Positions 23,927 through 36,400 of a stretch of DNA of 64,000 nt are shown here, in pieces; position 1 is the stretch's first letter; every line of letters begins with the position of its first letter. The translations under genes were made by a program, and so were the position numbers. The notes beneath the pieces were generated by a model, which was not told where the DNA came from, did not search any database, and was given only the letters and a program-made list of their open reading frames with translations. The DNA lies in contig MNCI01001919.1 of assembly GCA_015680685.1 (NCBI GenBank), positions 129,437 to 193,436 of the forward strand, given 5' to 3'. Origin of the DNA: Gnetum montanum. Taxonomy: Eukaryota > Streptophyta > Gnetopsida > Gnetales > Gnetaceae.

Positions 23927-26002
23927 TGAAACACCACTAATTTTAGGCTCCTACGACTCAATAGTAAATTTGTCTATGTGTCAAAACTTGGACAAACTTT
24001 TTTCTAAGTTTGATGTTACATTATGTAGTGTAGACAACATAGCACCCTGGAAGTCCTAATGTTTGCAAAATTTTTCCTAAGTCTACTTGCTACGCTCCCT
24101 AGCATAGTTATCATAGCACCCATTCCCAAGGCCAGTCTACACAAATCTCAAGCCAAAAGTGGTCAAAAGGGCACTGAGGATGGACTTAACAATTTGGAAA
24201 ATTTTCTATCTTTCAGGTTGTCAAGCTTGCTACGCTCTCCAACTTGCCTAGATTAACACATGTCCCAATTTCCAATCCACCCAGGTGCCAGGCTAGGAGT
24301 TGTCAAAGATTCTCAAAATGGACAAAATAGTTTGGCAAATTTTCTATCTCTTGAGCTTGTTATGCTTTGCTATGCTACACAGCGTAGTAGAGCATAGCAC
24401 AGGTTTTGAGACTCAAATTTTCCTAAGTGTTGAACAATACATGGAAGGTGCATTTGGAAATTTTTCTACTTTCGAGGCTACCTATCCTACTTCATCCTTG
24501 GAGGGTGATCAATGTCCCATAAAGAAACATTGCAAGTTTTATCAAAATTCATACAGAATTGGTGCTACGCTCTACTATGCTGCATAGCATAGACACTGTA
24601 GTAGAGGTTCCAAAATTAGAAATTTTCTATGTATAGAATGAGAAGCTATCAGGCCATTCTGGCATGGAAGATGCACTTTTTGGTTGCTAGAGTTTCCTAT
24701 CTTCCCACATCCCAATGTTTCATTTTAAATTTTGATAAGATTCATTGTAAAATAGGTGCTACACCTTGCTAGGCTATGCAACGTAGATAGTGTAGCGGGC
24801 CAAAACTCCAAACTTTTTCCAAGTGTTTACATTACACTTCATCATGCTAGGTAGTGTAGATAGTGTAACACTTATAAAACACCTCAAAATGCCTCCAAAA
24901 GCTCCTATATCTTAGCATCGACCTTCATTTCAGCTCTAGCATCTCTCCGATGACCAAGATCAGTAGTTTTCTTTATTTTCTGCATGCCTTGGTAATCCCT
25001 AAAGTTGTTACTACACTTGATCCTACTCATAAGAGGAGGGAAGACATAGTCCTAGAGTGTAGGCTCCAAGTTACATGTATTTTGGGAATTTTTGTAGGTA
25101 CATGATAGTTCTTTAGATTTTTTCACATGCAGTTTGGGTAATATGGTCACTGTTTGACAAATCTTTAGTTCCTGTCCCTATCCTATAGTGCGTAGCATCA
25201 TTGAACTTAATACTTTGAAAATAGCACATCAGTGTGACACATTCACATTCATGCTAGGTGGGACTCAGGACACGTGGTGTCCAATCCACATCTCTCTTTA
25301 ACATTGGCTCTATAAATACCCCAATAATTTGCTCTCTAAGGATTGGCTTTAGCAGTTGGCTTTGGCAGAAGATTGGTGAACAAAATGTTGGTGAGTAGCA
25401 AATCTCAACATTGGAGCACTCCCTAGTGCCTACTTCACTTCCACACTTGATCATGATGCCTACATCCTACACCTGGACAGCATAACAATTGTTAATCTAG
25501 CAAGCTTCGGCTCCTTTACATTTGTTAGCACCACGTCCATAGTGTTCTAAGGATTGTGACCATACTACCTTGATGCACTGCTATGCCTATCTAACACTGC
25601 ATACTAGTTGTACACATCATTTAATCAAAAGTCACACTCCCCCAATCTTAGGGTCATTCCATTTCTCACCTAAACTCATTCCATTTTTCCTGTAGCATAT
25701 ATTTCAAATTGTTAGCATATTTATTTATTTCTATTGTCAATATGCATTAAGACACTTACATAGATGCACTCTTGTTGTTATACATGTTACACTCTTTGCT
25801 TTTTTTGACTCCCATGTGTGAGAATTTAAAACCAACATTTACAAATGGTTATTAGACACACATAAGTCCCTGTCTGATTAACTAGACCATATAGGATGCC
25901 CTATTTCTATTTCTCCAGCATGGCCCTCCCATGGACTCGGGGTTAAGTTGTATGTCTAATGACCTCTTGGTGTTCCAACCACCAACATTTTTAGATGCTA
26001 CA
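23927..26002 (+). repeat. 3' LTR of element B
   Basis: Partner of 8374-10443; 2,076 bp, starts TGAAACACCACTAATTTT, ends gatgctaca. TATAAATA at 25311-25318. Followed by the aatag target repeat. Confidence 0.93.
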
Positions 26003-27413
26003 AATAGGAGGCACCAATAACATGCTTCACCATGTTCCTGCTATAGCTTGGTAGGAGATGATAAAGGATAAGGCAATTGCTAAGTTGTTAGAGGAGGTAC
26101 AGCCATTACTACCACCTTTTGGTGAGACCATACCAGAGGGTTGAGCAATCATTTAGTAGAGTAGGAAACTCCATGAATAGCTATTGTAGCAACAAAAAGG
26201 AGAGGTAAGTGATGGGGATCCATCAATCTACCAACTAGAATCAAGCCATCTCAATGAAGTTATAGGAGAATCAACTAGCTGGAAGAGACCTCCTTGCTAT
26301 TTTTCACATAATAGATGTAGACACCCATAAGAATGAGTCCAAGTGGACAAGAAGTTATGATGTCCATCCCTAGGTAATAAGTGTTTCCTAAAATATTTAG
26401 GAATACTATGACCTTCTTAGTATTCCTAGTGAGAGGTAAGGAGGCTACTATCTTGGTGATGTAGCATCATGGGCAGGAAATAGTAATGGAAGTGATGGTA
26501 GACTATGTGGTCAAGGCATTGAATGCTCCTATAGCAACCATGCTTAACATAGGTACCTTGAAACATGTGAAAGATTCTATAGAAGTAGGAAGTAATTGAT
26601 TGAATGTAGCCTAACATAAGAAGGTGTTGGACTAATTGGTAGGAACCAAGAAATTCCTTTTAGATATTTTTGATCTTCTAAAAGAAATCACTGCTACCCA
26701 ATCATAGCTACTAGAGACAAAGGGCAAGCTCCTCATTGCTAATGTCCAAACAAAGGTATTCACCATCAAAAACCATGAATTGGTTGCTAAAATTGTAGAA
26801 TTAAGGGTAGTACTCTCTAACCCTACCATTCTTAGCTATGGCATCACAAGAGATAAAGCTTTCCTCTAGCTTCAATAGAGATTAAAGAAGGCTGAGAATG
26901 CTAAGAAGATGGTATTCTTTGATGCCTTCTTATCTAAAGAACTTACCTTCAACATTGATAAGGACTTGGCTCAAGTATATAAAGAAAAATTATTCCTTAC
27001 ATAGGACATTCACCACCTATGAAATGTCAAGGAAAAAAATACTAGATGGTTGAATTTGATATTCAATAGTAGGAGTAGCTAGCCAAAGTGAACATGGATT
27101 TGAGGAGGTTGGCAATAAAGAATCAAGATCTCTTTATGGAGGAAGTTTGGGCACTTCGCCAAAAGATGACCATCGAGGTAGCCACCTAGAAAAATAAGGC
27201 CTTGAATTTTTAATATGGCAAATATCACTACAAGGACCTAGTGGGGCTCATCAAAGAAGTTAACAAAAAAGAAATCTATCTAGCCAAGGAAAAAATGAAC
27301 GAGGTACTATACAAACTCCAATAAAGAGGTGATGTGTGAAAATTAATCCTTGATTGCCTAAACACAAACAAGAAAGAATAGATTTGCATCAAGGAGTTGC
27401 AAATAGAGGAGAT
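26003..27413 (+). pseudogene. Element C1 gene, middle segment
   Basis: Continuation of the gene interrupted at 8373. It aligns with C2 on the minus strand (63530 down to 62760): 'cctaaaatatttaggaa', a GDVASW-type region, and the block around 26635-26730 with FLLDIFDLLKEITATQS-like residues, matching the LLDVFDLLDNITTTQS block of C2. Beyond about 26880 it encodes a lysine/glutamate-rich, heptad-like stretch suggesting a coiled coil (for example VGLIKEVNKKEIYLAKEKMN near 27240-27300). Many stops and shifts. Element A inserted at 27413/27414. Confidence 0.6.
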
Positions 27414-28065
27414 TGAAACACCATGGAAATTGTGAATCGGCCTCAGGTGAAGATTCACGATTCAGGAAAAAGTTCATGACAGAATTCTAGAAGGTAGAAC
27501 AAGTCAAAGCAAGGTGAAATGATGCCCGACATCAAGTCTCCAAATTCCTTACAAATTTCAATTTTACTATGTTTTCTGTCTTTATGCTACATTACACAAC
27601 ATAGCGTAATGACGCTTAGCGTAATTTTGCTTAACATAGTCTGACATCAGAAGGTAACTTACTTTAGTAGATTTGGTGAAGCTTAAAGCCTAAGCAGAGT
27701 AATATGCGACTTCTCGCATATCCTACTAAGTCTTTTGACCAGGGTCTGATTTATGCTCTGTTACGCAATGCAACGTAATGAGCTTCAGAAAGGTCAAAGG
27801 GAAAGTCCAAGGGAAGCGTGACAGATAGGCTCCTTTCTTTTTTCAGATTGATCACTTTACGTTGGTTATGCTACGCAGCGTACGTCAGCGTAATTTATCG
27901 TCGAGTTGATCATTTTTTACGCTTCACTACACTTTGCTACGTAAGTGAGCGTAAAAAGGCTTGACTCACTATTTCCATGCTTTGTTATGCTTTGCCACGC
28001 GATGCAGCATAAACAAGTGTAATACAACGTAAAGCCAGCTAAAGCAGTTACGCATTTGCTACCCA

Positions 28066-28099
28066 TACGCGCAATACGCTAATAAGCGTATTGTGCGTA
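28066..28099. repeat. 15-bp inverted repeat upstream of the LTR TATA box
   Basis: tacgcgcaatacgct, a 4-base loop (aata), then agcgtattgtgcgta. Fourteen of 15 pairs match. The same structure is kept in the 3' LTR at 42791-42824 with loop gata. Confidence 0.95.
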
Positions 28100-28230
28100 A
28101 TCATGAAGCAGCTTCGGCAAAGTGTTGACAGTGTACGTTGCAATATGACATGACATAGCCAGTTCGTCAAGTTAACGGTACCCGGAAAGTTTGAGACACA
28201 TGTCATCAAGGCTGTGCCTTTTCTGCATAT

Positions 28231-28238
28231 TATAAATA
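28231..28238 (+). promoter_or_regulatory. TATA box of the A 5' LTR
   Basis: TATAAATA in the context catattataaatacc. Retained in the 3' LTR at 42956-42963, at the same distance from the LTR start. Marks the likely start region of the genomic RNA. Confidence 0.75.
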
Positions 28239-29014
28239 CCTTAGTTGGGAAAGAAAAGAGAGGACTTTTGACTTCTTCTTTTTTGGGGGAAAAGAGAGAG
28301 CAGCGGCTAGCATCTTCAACTTTTGGCAGTTATCATCCTTGAGCAGAAACAAGAGACATTTTTTGAGCATTTGGCAGTAGGAGCGATCATAACCTTTGGC
28401 GAAAATACAGTTCTCCCATCGGTGATCCTTGGTAGTTTTGAGTAGAGACTATCCAAAGCGAAGAAGATAGATCAGAGATTACGAGATCATCTGGTGCAGT
28501 TGGCAAGATCTATTGACCAGACATAGTTGGTTGATAGACATATGAGCTTGACCTTCCTTGCACTCTTTCTTTGGCTTATAAGGTAGACCAAGTTCCATTC
28601 TGCACTCCTTATTAAATAGTTTTCTTATTATTTTGTGTATGTTCCGCACAAGATAATCGGAGTCTTCCCGATTACAAGATACTCATTTTTCCAGGTCAAA
28701 GTATAGATCTTGAAATCACGCATTTCTCTTAAATTCGATTTCCTTTGTTGTGTTAACGTTGTCATTATTGTAATTTATCTACATCGTTTTCCTCTCCTCT
28801 CGTGATTTATCGAATCAAATCGTTCCACGGAACACTTATAATCTTCGTCCATTTACTGATTAAGTAAGTCCTTGTCTAATCGACAAGACCGTTCAGGGCA
28901 CTGCGGATTCGTTTTCTCCAGCACAGCCCTCGCACGGATCCGTGGTTAAAACTGTGTACACAGATTTTGTTTGGTATTTTCCAGCTACTGACATTTTCTA
29001 TCGTTACAGTTTTC

Positions 29015-29032
29015 TGGCGTTAGAAGGAGGGC
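29015..29032 (+). other. Primer-binding site of element A
   Basis: tggcgttagaaggagggc begins six bases after the LTR end. The TGGCG start fits pairing with a tRNA ending CGCCA. The specific tRNA was not determined. Shared in form with B (10450) and D (3789). Confidence 0.75.
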
Positions 29033-29257
29033 TTAGGCTCCAATTCATATTTTTATGGGTAGCCCTATAAGCGATCTATACCCGCGTTGCCAAAACGTAA
29101 ACATAATACCTCTAGGGAAGTTTACAAAATCGTGTGGTGTAGATCGGTCACAGTAATGATTCCTTTGAAATCCTACAGGGTAGAAAGCCTAATCGCGATC
29201 TTGCTTGTCCATTGCCTTTTAGATCCAGTCATTTATTGTCGTTAATCTACTTGACCA

Positions 29258-31554
29258 ATGGATTCTTCATACACAACCACAGCCGCAATGATCACAACTG
29301 ACTCGGGTGCCACATCTGTGAATCCCATCGCTACGACTAGACCAGCCTCTAGTGTTATAGGACCTCAGGGACCATCGCGTCGGTCACTGAGACTACAAGG
29401 CAAAGACCCCATATTTACCGTCGTAACCCCTGAGGAATATAACTTCATCTGCGTCAAGATCCAGGTAAAGCTTGCCCTTAGCCGAGCCGAAATCGAGGTG
29501 AAACGAAATTTTGAGATGATCCACCAAGGGGGTCAGGATTTTACCCCTACTGCCTACGACATCATTCCTTTGACAGAACATTACCATGAAATCATAACAC
29601 AATTGATCATGGCTAAGAGTCAGGCTACCTGGTCCATGCTGGAACCCAAAAACGGGGAGGAAGAAGATGATGAATTTGCAGCTCAGTCTGAACATTCATA
29701 TCACACTTTGAGCCCCCATACCTACATAAATCCCTTATTCCCTCTCAACGGAGAAGCCACCCCTCTTAATCCGGCCATGACCACACAAACTCACATTCCT
29801 GTCATCCCGCAAGCCACTACGCAGTCATTTGGGCTACAAGTGCAAATACCCCAAAATAACATGGGGGCAATTTCATCGCCGCGAGTAATCAGCATTCCGT
29901 TGGTGGTCCTTGCATCCACCGCGCCTCATTTCATCCCTCAGATCCAACCCCAAGCCATGTTTATAACTTGCCCGGTGCAAAACTAGCACAAACTTTGTCA
30001 CTGCTGGCCCCTCCAACCCAACAGATCACAGCCGTCATTCAACCACAAGCATCCATCCAACAGCCGACCGTGAGTCAGTGGATCATTCCCATGGCACAAC
30101 AGAACCTGTCTGCGGTATATGGTGTGCAACCCTTGGCTGCACCCACAACACATGTTTCGTAGATGGTCCCACAATATCCTTATCATCCCTACACTACACA
30201 GCCGGTGGCGGCTAATCTCTCTTCTCAACTCGGTGGGTGGTGGTCTTCGCAGGCAACTTCGTCCACGAGGATCCCCGTTGCATCACTTTCCAGTCAAGCT
30301 ATTCCTCCATTTCCACTCCTTGGCACCACTCTGCCAGTTCAACCCCCTATTCCTCCTACACAAGCATCTTCATCCACAGGCTTAGATCAAGCATTCTTAC
30401 TTATTCAGACCCTCACCGAGGAGGTTAGACACCTTAAGGCCGCTGGTTCAAACACTATACAGATCATGGACTTCTATCAAGATGATCTTATTAGTCCAGA
30501 AGTCCCCATGCTATCGTTGCCCCCCAGGATGTCCTTACCCCATTTCACTAAATATAATGGGGAGGGATATCCCAACGCTCACCTGGTCACCTTCAAATCT
30601 GAATCTTTGTTGTTATAGTAGTGGCCTCACACAATCATCTGTGTCTTCGTGATGTCTCTGGCAGGGAAAGCTTTGGATTGGTATTGAGCCCTCCCTCGCT
30701 CTTCCATCTCAACCTTGGAAGAGCTTCTGACACAGTTCGTGACTCGCTTTAAATACAACCTAAAGCTAGAGGTCATGTTAGATCAACTCATGGGAGTGAA
30801 ACAGGACCCACTCAAACTAGTCCAAAAGTTCATACAATGATGGAGTGCTACTTTCAACGAAATCCGTGAGCCAATCGTGGAGGCCCATTTGCTGGCCATC
30901 TTCAAGGGAGTAGTCAATGAATTCATTAAGTCTAAGCTGTACTACCTTTTCCCTAGCTCCTTACATCAGTCCTTCGCCTAGACTAAAAGCATCCAAGATG
31001 CTGCGGAGGCTAGCAAAGACCCGGCGTATGTCACCTACAAAAATGCTAACAACAAAGGCAAGGATAAAGGTAAAACAACAACAATGACGGTAGCTGCATT
31101 GGTTGAGGGCGCTAAGAACAAAAACAAGAAGGCACCTACGGCATCACCTGAGACCACGGCTAGTGCGAGTAGCACCAGCCAAGAAACTTCTGCCACTGAA
31201 AAGCTGCCCTAGCCAAAACCAAAATTTGAGCGTAAAGATCGCTCAAAGTATACAGCCCTCCCTGTAAAACACTCAGAACTTTTGAAACAACTATTAGGGA
31301 CAGGATACATTCAAACTAAGAAGGTATCCGAGGAAGCTCTGAAGCATCACAAGCATCATTGTGAATTGTTAAAGAATCCTTCTTTAGCCCTACCTGATGA
31401 ACCACCAGTTTCGAGGTCTTTCAGGCTGGACCGTTTCTGTGACTACCACCAGTTGTGTGGTCATGACACAGATTACTGTTGGGCATTGAAAGACGACATT
31501 CAACGCATGATTGATGATGGTCATTTGAAACTAGACGGCAGTAGTCCAACTCGT
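29258..31554 (+). pseudogene. gag: gag pseudogene of element A
   Basis: Structural polyprotein. It opens at ATG 29258 (MDSSYTTTAAM), with a conserved N-terminal NFICVKI block and an acidic EEEDDEF stretch. A frameshift near 29968 moves it to the next frame. It continues through a proline/glutamine-rich region, KYNGEGYPNAHLVTF, KALDWY*ALP, EAHLLAIFKGVVNEFIKSK, a lysine-rich linker and the knuckle-like CDYHQLCGHDTDYCWALKDD (31438-31497), a CxYHxxxGHxTxxC arrangement typical of Tat gag. In-frame stops in the second frame (30160-31212) stand where B or the context implies Gln or Arg. The assembly gap starts directly after it. Confidence 0.9.
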
Positions 31555-32095
31555 NNNNNNNNNNNNNNNNNNNNNNNNNNNNNNNNNNNNNNNNNNNNNN
31601 NNNNNNNNNNNNNNNNNNNNNNNNNNNNNNNNNNNNNNNNNNNNNNNNNNNNNNNNNNNNNNNNNNNNNNNNNNNNNNNNNNNNNNNNNNNNNNNNNNNN
31701 NNNNNNNNNNNNNNNNNNNNNNNNNNNNNNNNNNNNNNNNNNNNNNNNNNNNNNNNNNNNNNNNNNNNNNNNNNNNNNNNNNNNNNNNNNNNNNNNNNNN
31801 NNNNNNNNNNNNNNNNNNNNNNNNNNNNNNNNNNNNNNNNNNNNNNNNNNNNNNNNNNNNNNNNNNNNNNNNNNNNNNNNNNNNNNNNNNNNNNNNNNNN
31901 NNNNNNNNNNNNNNNNNNNNNNNNNNNNNNNNNNNNNNNNNNNNNNNNNNNNNNNNNNNNNNNNNNNNNNNNNNNNNNNNNNNNNNNNNNNNNNNNNNNN
32001 NNNNNNNNNNNNNNNNNNNNNNNNNNNNNNNNNNNNNNNNNNNNNNNNNNNNNNNNNNNNNNNNNNNNNNNNNNNNNNNNNNNNNNNNNNNNNNN
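31555..32095. other. Assembly gap (541 N)
   Basis: Continuous N run within the gag-protease linker of A. The matching interval in B is about 600 bp of proline-rich linker, so the gap size is plausible. Any reading frame across it is unproven. Confidence 1.
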
Positions 32096-32892
32096 GGGAT
32101 CTCCTCGACATGTTTATGCAGGTCAAACAGGCTCTGAAACAAAAAAATACAATGATGAGCCTCTATGACCTGCTCATGACGTCTCAAAAACACCGTGAGG
32201 CTATGGTCCGCATGCTTGCATCCATACCTATGGAGGAAAGCTTACCAACGGAGGAGGAAGCAATACATGCTGTCATGTTTCCCTCCGATGTTGAGCACCC
32301 TAAACCTACCTTGTTGACCTTTCATGAAGAATCCATCAAAGATGATCCTGAGAAAGGTCAAGTGACAACTAAACCCATGTTTATCACCATCCGAGTCGGT
32401 CAATACTGGATCCGGAGGGTGCACGTGGACGACAGCACAGCTACAAATGTCATCCCTTATCCCATCATGGAGAGGTTGTGTCTAGTCGACCAAATCAGTC
32501 CCTCAATGATAACGTGCATAAATTCGTTCAACGGAGGATGGGTTCAGGTTAAGGGAATGGTGTGCATTGAATTTGTGGCAGGGGATCAATTCCCAACAGA
32601 TGCTACATTCCTTGTCATCGAGGAGATGCCTGGGTTCAACTTAATCCTAGGGAGGTCCTGGCTAGCCCAACTGAGGGCGGTTTCATCACCAATCCATCAG
32701 GAGATACATCTCCCTTACGCAGGAGGAGAGGTTGTGATACGCGGTGATGAAATCACCCCCAGGACTGTCAACAATATCGAGGAAGAACGAGGTTTGGAGA
32801 TAGAAACATCGGATGATCAGACCTATCCCCAAATCCCTGAACAAACGGAAACGAATGATGATAGTCTAGTATGGGCCAACCTGCCATTTTAG
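32096..32892 (+). pseudogene. Aspartic protease of element A
   Basis: Open frame to a TAG at 32890. It has an N-terminal LYDLLMTSQKHREAMVRML segment, the catalytic block VHVDDSTATNVIP, a KGMVCIEFVAGDQFP block, and FNLILGRSWLA followed by a conserved tail ending WANLPF. The catalytic core should be D-[DT]-G; here the Gly is Ser (AGC at 32434-32436), while B keeps DDG. A single G-to-A change explains this and would disable the enzyme. The size and C-terminal tail match B. Confidence 0.85.
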
Positions 32893-33468
32893 GATGGTGG
32901 TGTGGAAGAGTCAGACTGCAAACCTCCCCGCCCTTGCGCACCACTGAGCGTAAAGGCCATCAAGAAACAATTACGAATCAGTGATTGATCCGAATGGCAT
33001 TTACGCGCATCTTCACGTCTTTACTAATTTTGCCTTTTACGTTTAGCAGTTTGCATTGTCAATCTTCTTTAATATATTGATACATATTTACGCTTGCTAT
33101 TCATTATGCCATTCACATTTCTTTATATACGCTATTTATGCTCACTGATCATTTTAGTGCAATTACGCAGAAATATACAGTATTATCAATTATGCTTCCA
33201 GACTAACGCAGCGGGCCCGCAACAGTCTTAAACTAGTGATGGCCTGCAATGGCCTTAAACTAGTCCACTGGTATCTTATGCAAATGATACACAACAATGT
33301 AACTTATTCAAAACCTTTAACAACTACACTTACGCATTGCAAATCAAGAGATAAAGCCAAAAAAATAAATAGCATTTAAAACCATACAGAAGATCTTAAT
33401 GCCAGTCTTTTCAACATTCATATAACCATTGTTCAATTCCAATCAATAAAATCATGCATAAGTTACAG
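32893..33468 (+). other. Spacer after A protease, with TTAAACTAG repeats
   Basis: Non-coding on the plus strand and AT-rich. Two units of 'acagtcttaaactagtgat' / 'aatggccttaaactagtcc' at 33220-33262 match the 28-bp array at 13660-14170 in B. It ends at the stop codon of the minus-strand gene. Confidence 0.7.
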
Positions 33469-36400
33469 TTACACATCCCCCCTAGTGCCACTATCACCCG
33501 TTTCCCTTAGGTCAGGCTCCAAGCCTAATAAATCATCCTTCAGTGAGCCATCCTTCTTAGAAGATATTCCTTCGCAAGGAATGCCATCCCCACGAGGCCC
33601 TTGCTCCAATGTCAGCTCCACAAGAGGATGCTCTCCACTACTGTGCTCCTCTCCTTGTGCTTGTTCCCCACCCTGTTTACCTTCGCCCTCCAATTCTTGT
33701 ACCTGTATATGGTAAATCCATTAACAAAGACTTAACATCATAATCGGAAAATTTAGATTTAATAATGTTTAAACTTACTCGCAACAGTCCTGCTTCCGCA
33801 GCAAAGGGGAGTTGTTCTAAACCAACCCATAGACGCTACATAATCTCATCTTCCATTAGTTCAGACCATACGTTGTTCCCCAGAGTAGCTCCAGCCTTCA
33901 CCTTCCCCTTCTCCACACTAGTCCAGCGAGTCAGATCAGGGAAGAAAGTAGGGACAGTAGTCTTGCCCCCGGGAAGAGTCATTTCTCTTTCCGGTGACGT
34001 GCTTACTGTCACCTGCTCCTAAAACTTCTCAAAGGCTTTGGACGCGCCAATGACATCAAGGAATACCCGCAATGATTGAGCTTTGACGATAGAGTCACGG
34101 TAATGCTGACGATAAGTGAGACACTCTTGCTTATACAGATGCTTGTGATCTTTTTCCTTCTACCCCCATTCTTGCACACTTGCGCAGAAATCCTTCCAGT
34201 CTTGGTTTTTCTGAGATAACAGCTCTATCTTCATCTGCTGCTCCACCAACTCCCGACTGGTTTGCACGCTATTCTTGATTGCGATCCAATAGCGAGAGTA
34301 GTCAATCACAGCTGTGCACCAGTCCTCCTCACCTGTTGCCCACACCTACAAGAACTCGCATCGCTATTTTAAGTCTCCGACCTCTTTGGCCAGAGACTCC
34401 TTCTCCCTCTCTAACCTCTGTAGCCTTTTCCAGAGGTCTTCATTGACACTCTTGCTCTCCCACAAGGAGCGATTCGAGCGTAACGCACATTTATGCATCT
34501 CCTCATAAATGCTACGTGGCATGACTGCCCCATCAGATGGAGGCTCCACTGTGTCCAAATCAATGGGCTCCGTTGGATCCCATCGAAGGCGAGCTCCTAA
34601 CAGCAAACATTATCAATATAAATGAAACATTACCACTTTCTAATATAATAAACCTATTATAGCTATAACATCTTAGCTCCAAAATCAATGCGCTCGAGGT
34701 GCTCAATCATATCGCTGACAACGCCTTCCATGAAGGCCAATTTGTCAAGAAACTCTCTCCATGTTCTGCTCACAGAGGCAGACATGGATACATCTTCTTC
34801 ACCTGTAGCGTAATTTAGTTAAAAATCTTAATTATTAACAAAACTCCTCAAGACATCCAATACGCTTACTACCTCTGCCAGTTACAGTGGGGAGTGCATC
34901 AACAATTCCCACCTCCTCCCTCTCCTCATGCACAAGAGTCTGTGCATCGCTAGTCCTAACAGCTAGGGCCTCTTCTTCCAAAAATGGGGCCCCTTCCCCA
35001 CAACTTAATATCACTTCCCCTATCTCAGGGATCAACTGCTCCGTAGGTCCTACTGTTCATATCACATTCACATTTAGATGATTCAAAATATCTTGAATAA
35101 AAATTACGTAATACAATAACTTTCACTACGTTTCTTTTAAGCTTACCAAGCGGAGGTTTACTCCGTTGAACTTTGACTTGCATGGTTCGACCTGTGCCAC
35201 TCCCAGGCTCCACAGAGGCCTCGGTTAAGCGAAGCTTTTTATGCTGAGCCAAAGGCTCTACAGTTTTAGCCACCAAGCATTTCCCCCGTGAAGCATCGCC
35301 AGTGTAAGTGGGAATCGCCCCACCTACACTGTCGGGGCCTCGCACTCGAGACGCTGCCAAATCCCTTGTCGTTATAGACAGAGACTCGCCAATCCCTTTT
35401 GGGGGATCCTGTCAATAGGTAGTGTCAAAAATGTGGGTAATCCAAGGTTTGGATAGCTGGTCTTGATCCTGTAGCAGCCAAACCTCATTCCTCTGGATGA
35501 CCAAAAATTTAGCAAAATGTCGAAGGCAAGCTATGAAGAAGGCATAATGCACGTTGAAACGAGAATCAAGCTTCTGGCGAAGCCTGATCATTTCAGTGCA
35601 TAATCCCTTAGCAAAGTAGCTTGCTCAGTCAAACTGGGTTCCTTCCTCCATAACCTCCCGCATGATATGGGTCTGTTCTATGGTGAAGAATCTCCCCTGC
35701 GAGAGTGTTTTGGGGAAAGCCTGGGCCCGGAACAGGGGATAAATTGTCTTGGTGATTTTTGGTTTGATCTTCTCACAATGGATCCCCTTAGCCTCCTTCT
35801 TGGCCCCTAGCCACTCCTCCAGTCACTCCTGACAGGCGAGGCTCCTCTTTGCCTTTTTCTCTATGGGAAGGCCGTTAGAGGGGACACCAAAAAGGTTTGC
35901 AAAAAGCTGAGCATCAATATCAAAACTTACACGTACGTGATGCACACGTGTGCAAAAGCGCTCAGCCCTTTCGCTGAAGGAGTTGACCAGGGTTAACATT
36001 TCACTGACGGGGACATCAGGGGTTATGGCTAAAAATAAGTGCATTAGCCTCGCTTGGTGCAGCTTGGTAACCATCGCAACCAAGGCCGCCGCATGGCCGA
36101 GCCAGTGTTGTGCCTCCTTGATGTCGTAGTAGTGGAAGAGAAGGGTATTCGCCTCACGGCCGGAAATGGTAAGGGTAATCTCCCAGGATTCCCTAATTGA
36201 ACAATGCAAGACACATGTCAAAAAATACTATTACGTGACATTCATGATTCACAATTACATTATGCAACAATAACATACACAACAATTTTACCAAGTCCAA
36301 ATGGCAAAGGAAATGGAGGAAGTTTCCTCTACACGTCTGCAACGGTAAGGGGCGGATCCAAAGTCCAATCGTCTTGTAACCACCCAAGATTCTGACAATT

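Larger units (their letters stand above)
8374..26002 (+). mobile_element. Element B: old, nearly full-length Tat-like Ty3/gypsy retrotransposon
   Basis: Two LTRs of about 2.07 kb in direct orientation enclose a primer-binding site, gag, protease, a repeat array, an antisense gene remnant, RT-RNase H, a second RNase H, integrase, a second repeat array and a polypurine tract. The flanks aaaag (8369-8373) and aatag (26003-26007) fit a 5-bp target duplication with one later change. C1 sequence resumes exactly after it: the joined C1 flanks align with C2. The first 350 bases of the two LTRs differ by about 14% by hand count, more than in A, so B is the older insertion. Nothing in it can be functional. 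Confidence 0.93.
27414..29008 (+). repeat. 5' LTR of element A
   Basis: Starts TGAAACACCATGG, ends cgttaca. TATAAATA at 28231-28238 is followed by a purine-rich leader. Upstream lie many copies of GCGTA / TACGC, some arranged as inverted pairs, including a 15-bp-arm hairpin at 28066-28099. The first 20 bases resemble the B LTR start; the rest is diverged. Confidence 0.96.

Noticed and set aside
29393-29695. Minus-strand 100-aa frame opposite gag of A
   Set aside because: Shadow of the conserved sense gag frame; not conserved in D or B.
31521-32193. Minus-strand frames spanning the N run
   Set aside because: Consist almost wholly of unknown residues; an artefact of reading through N.
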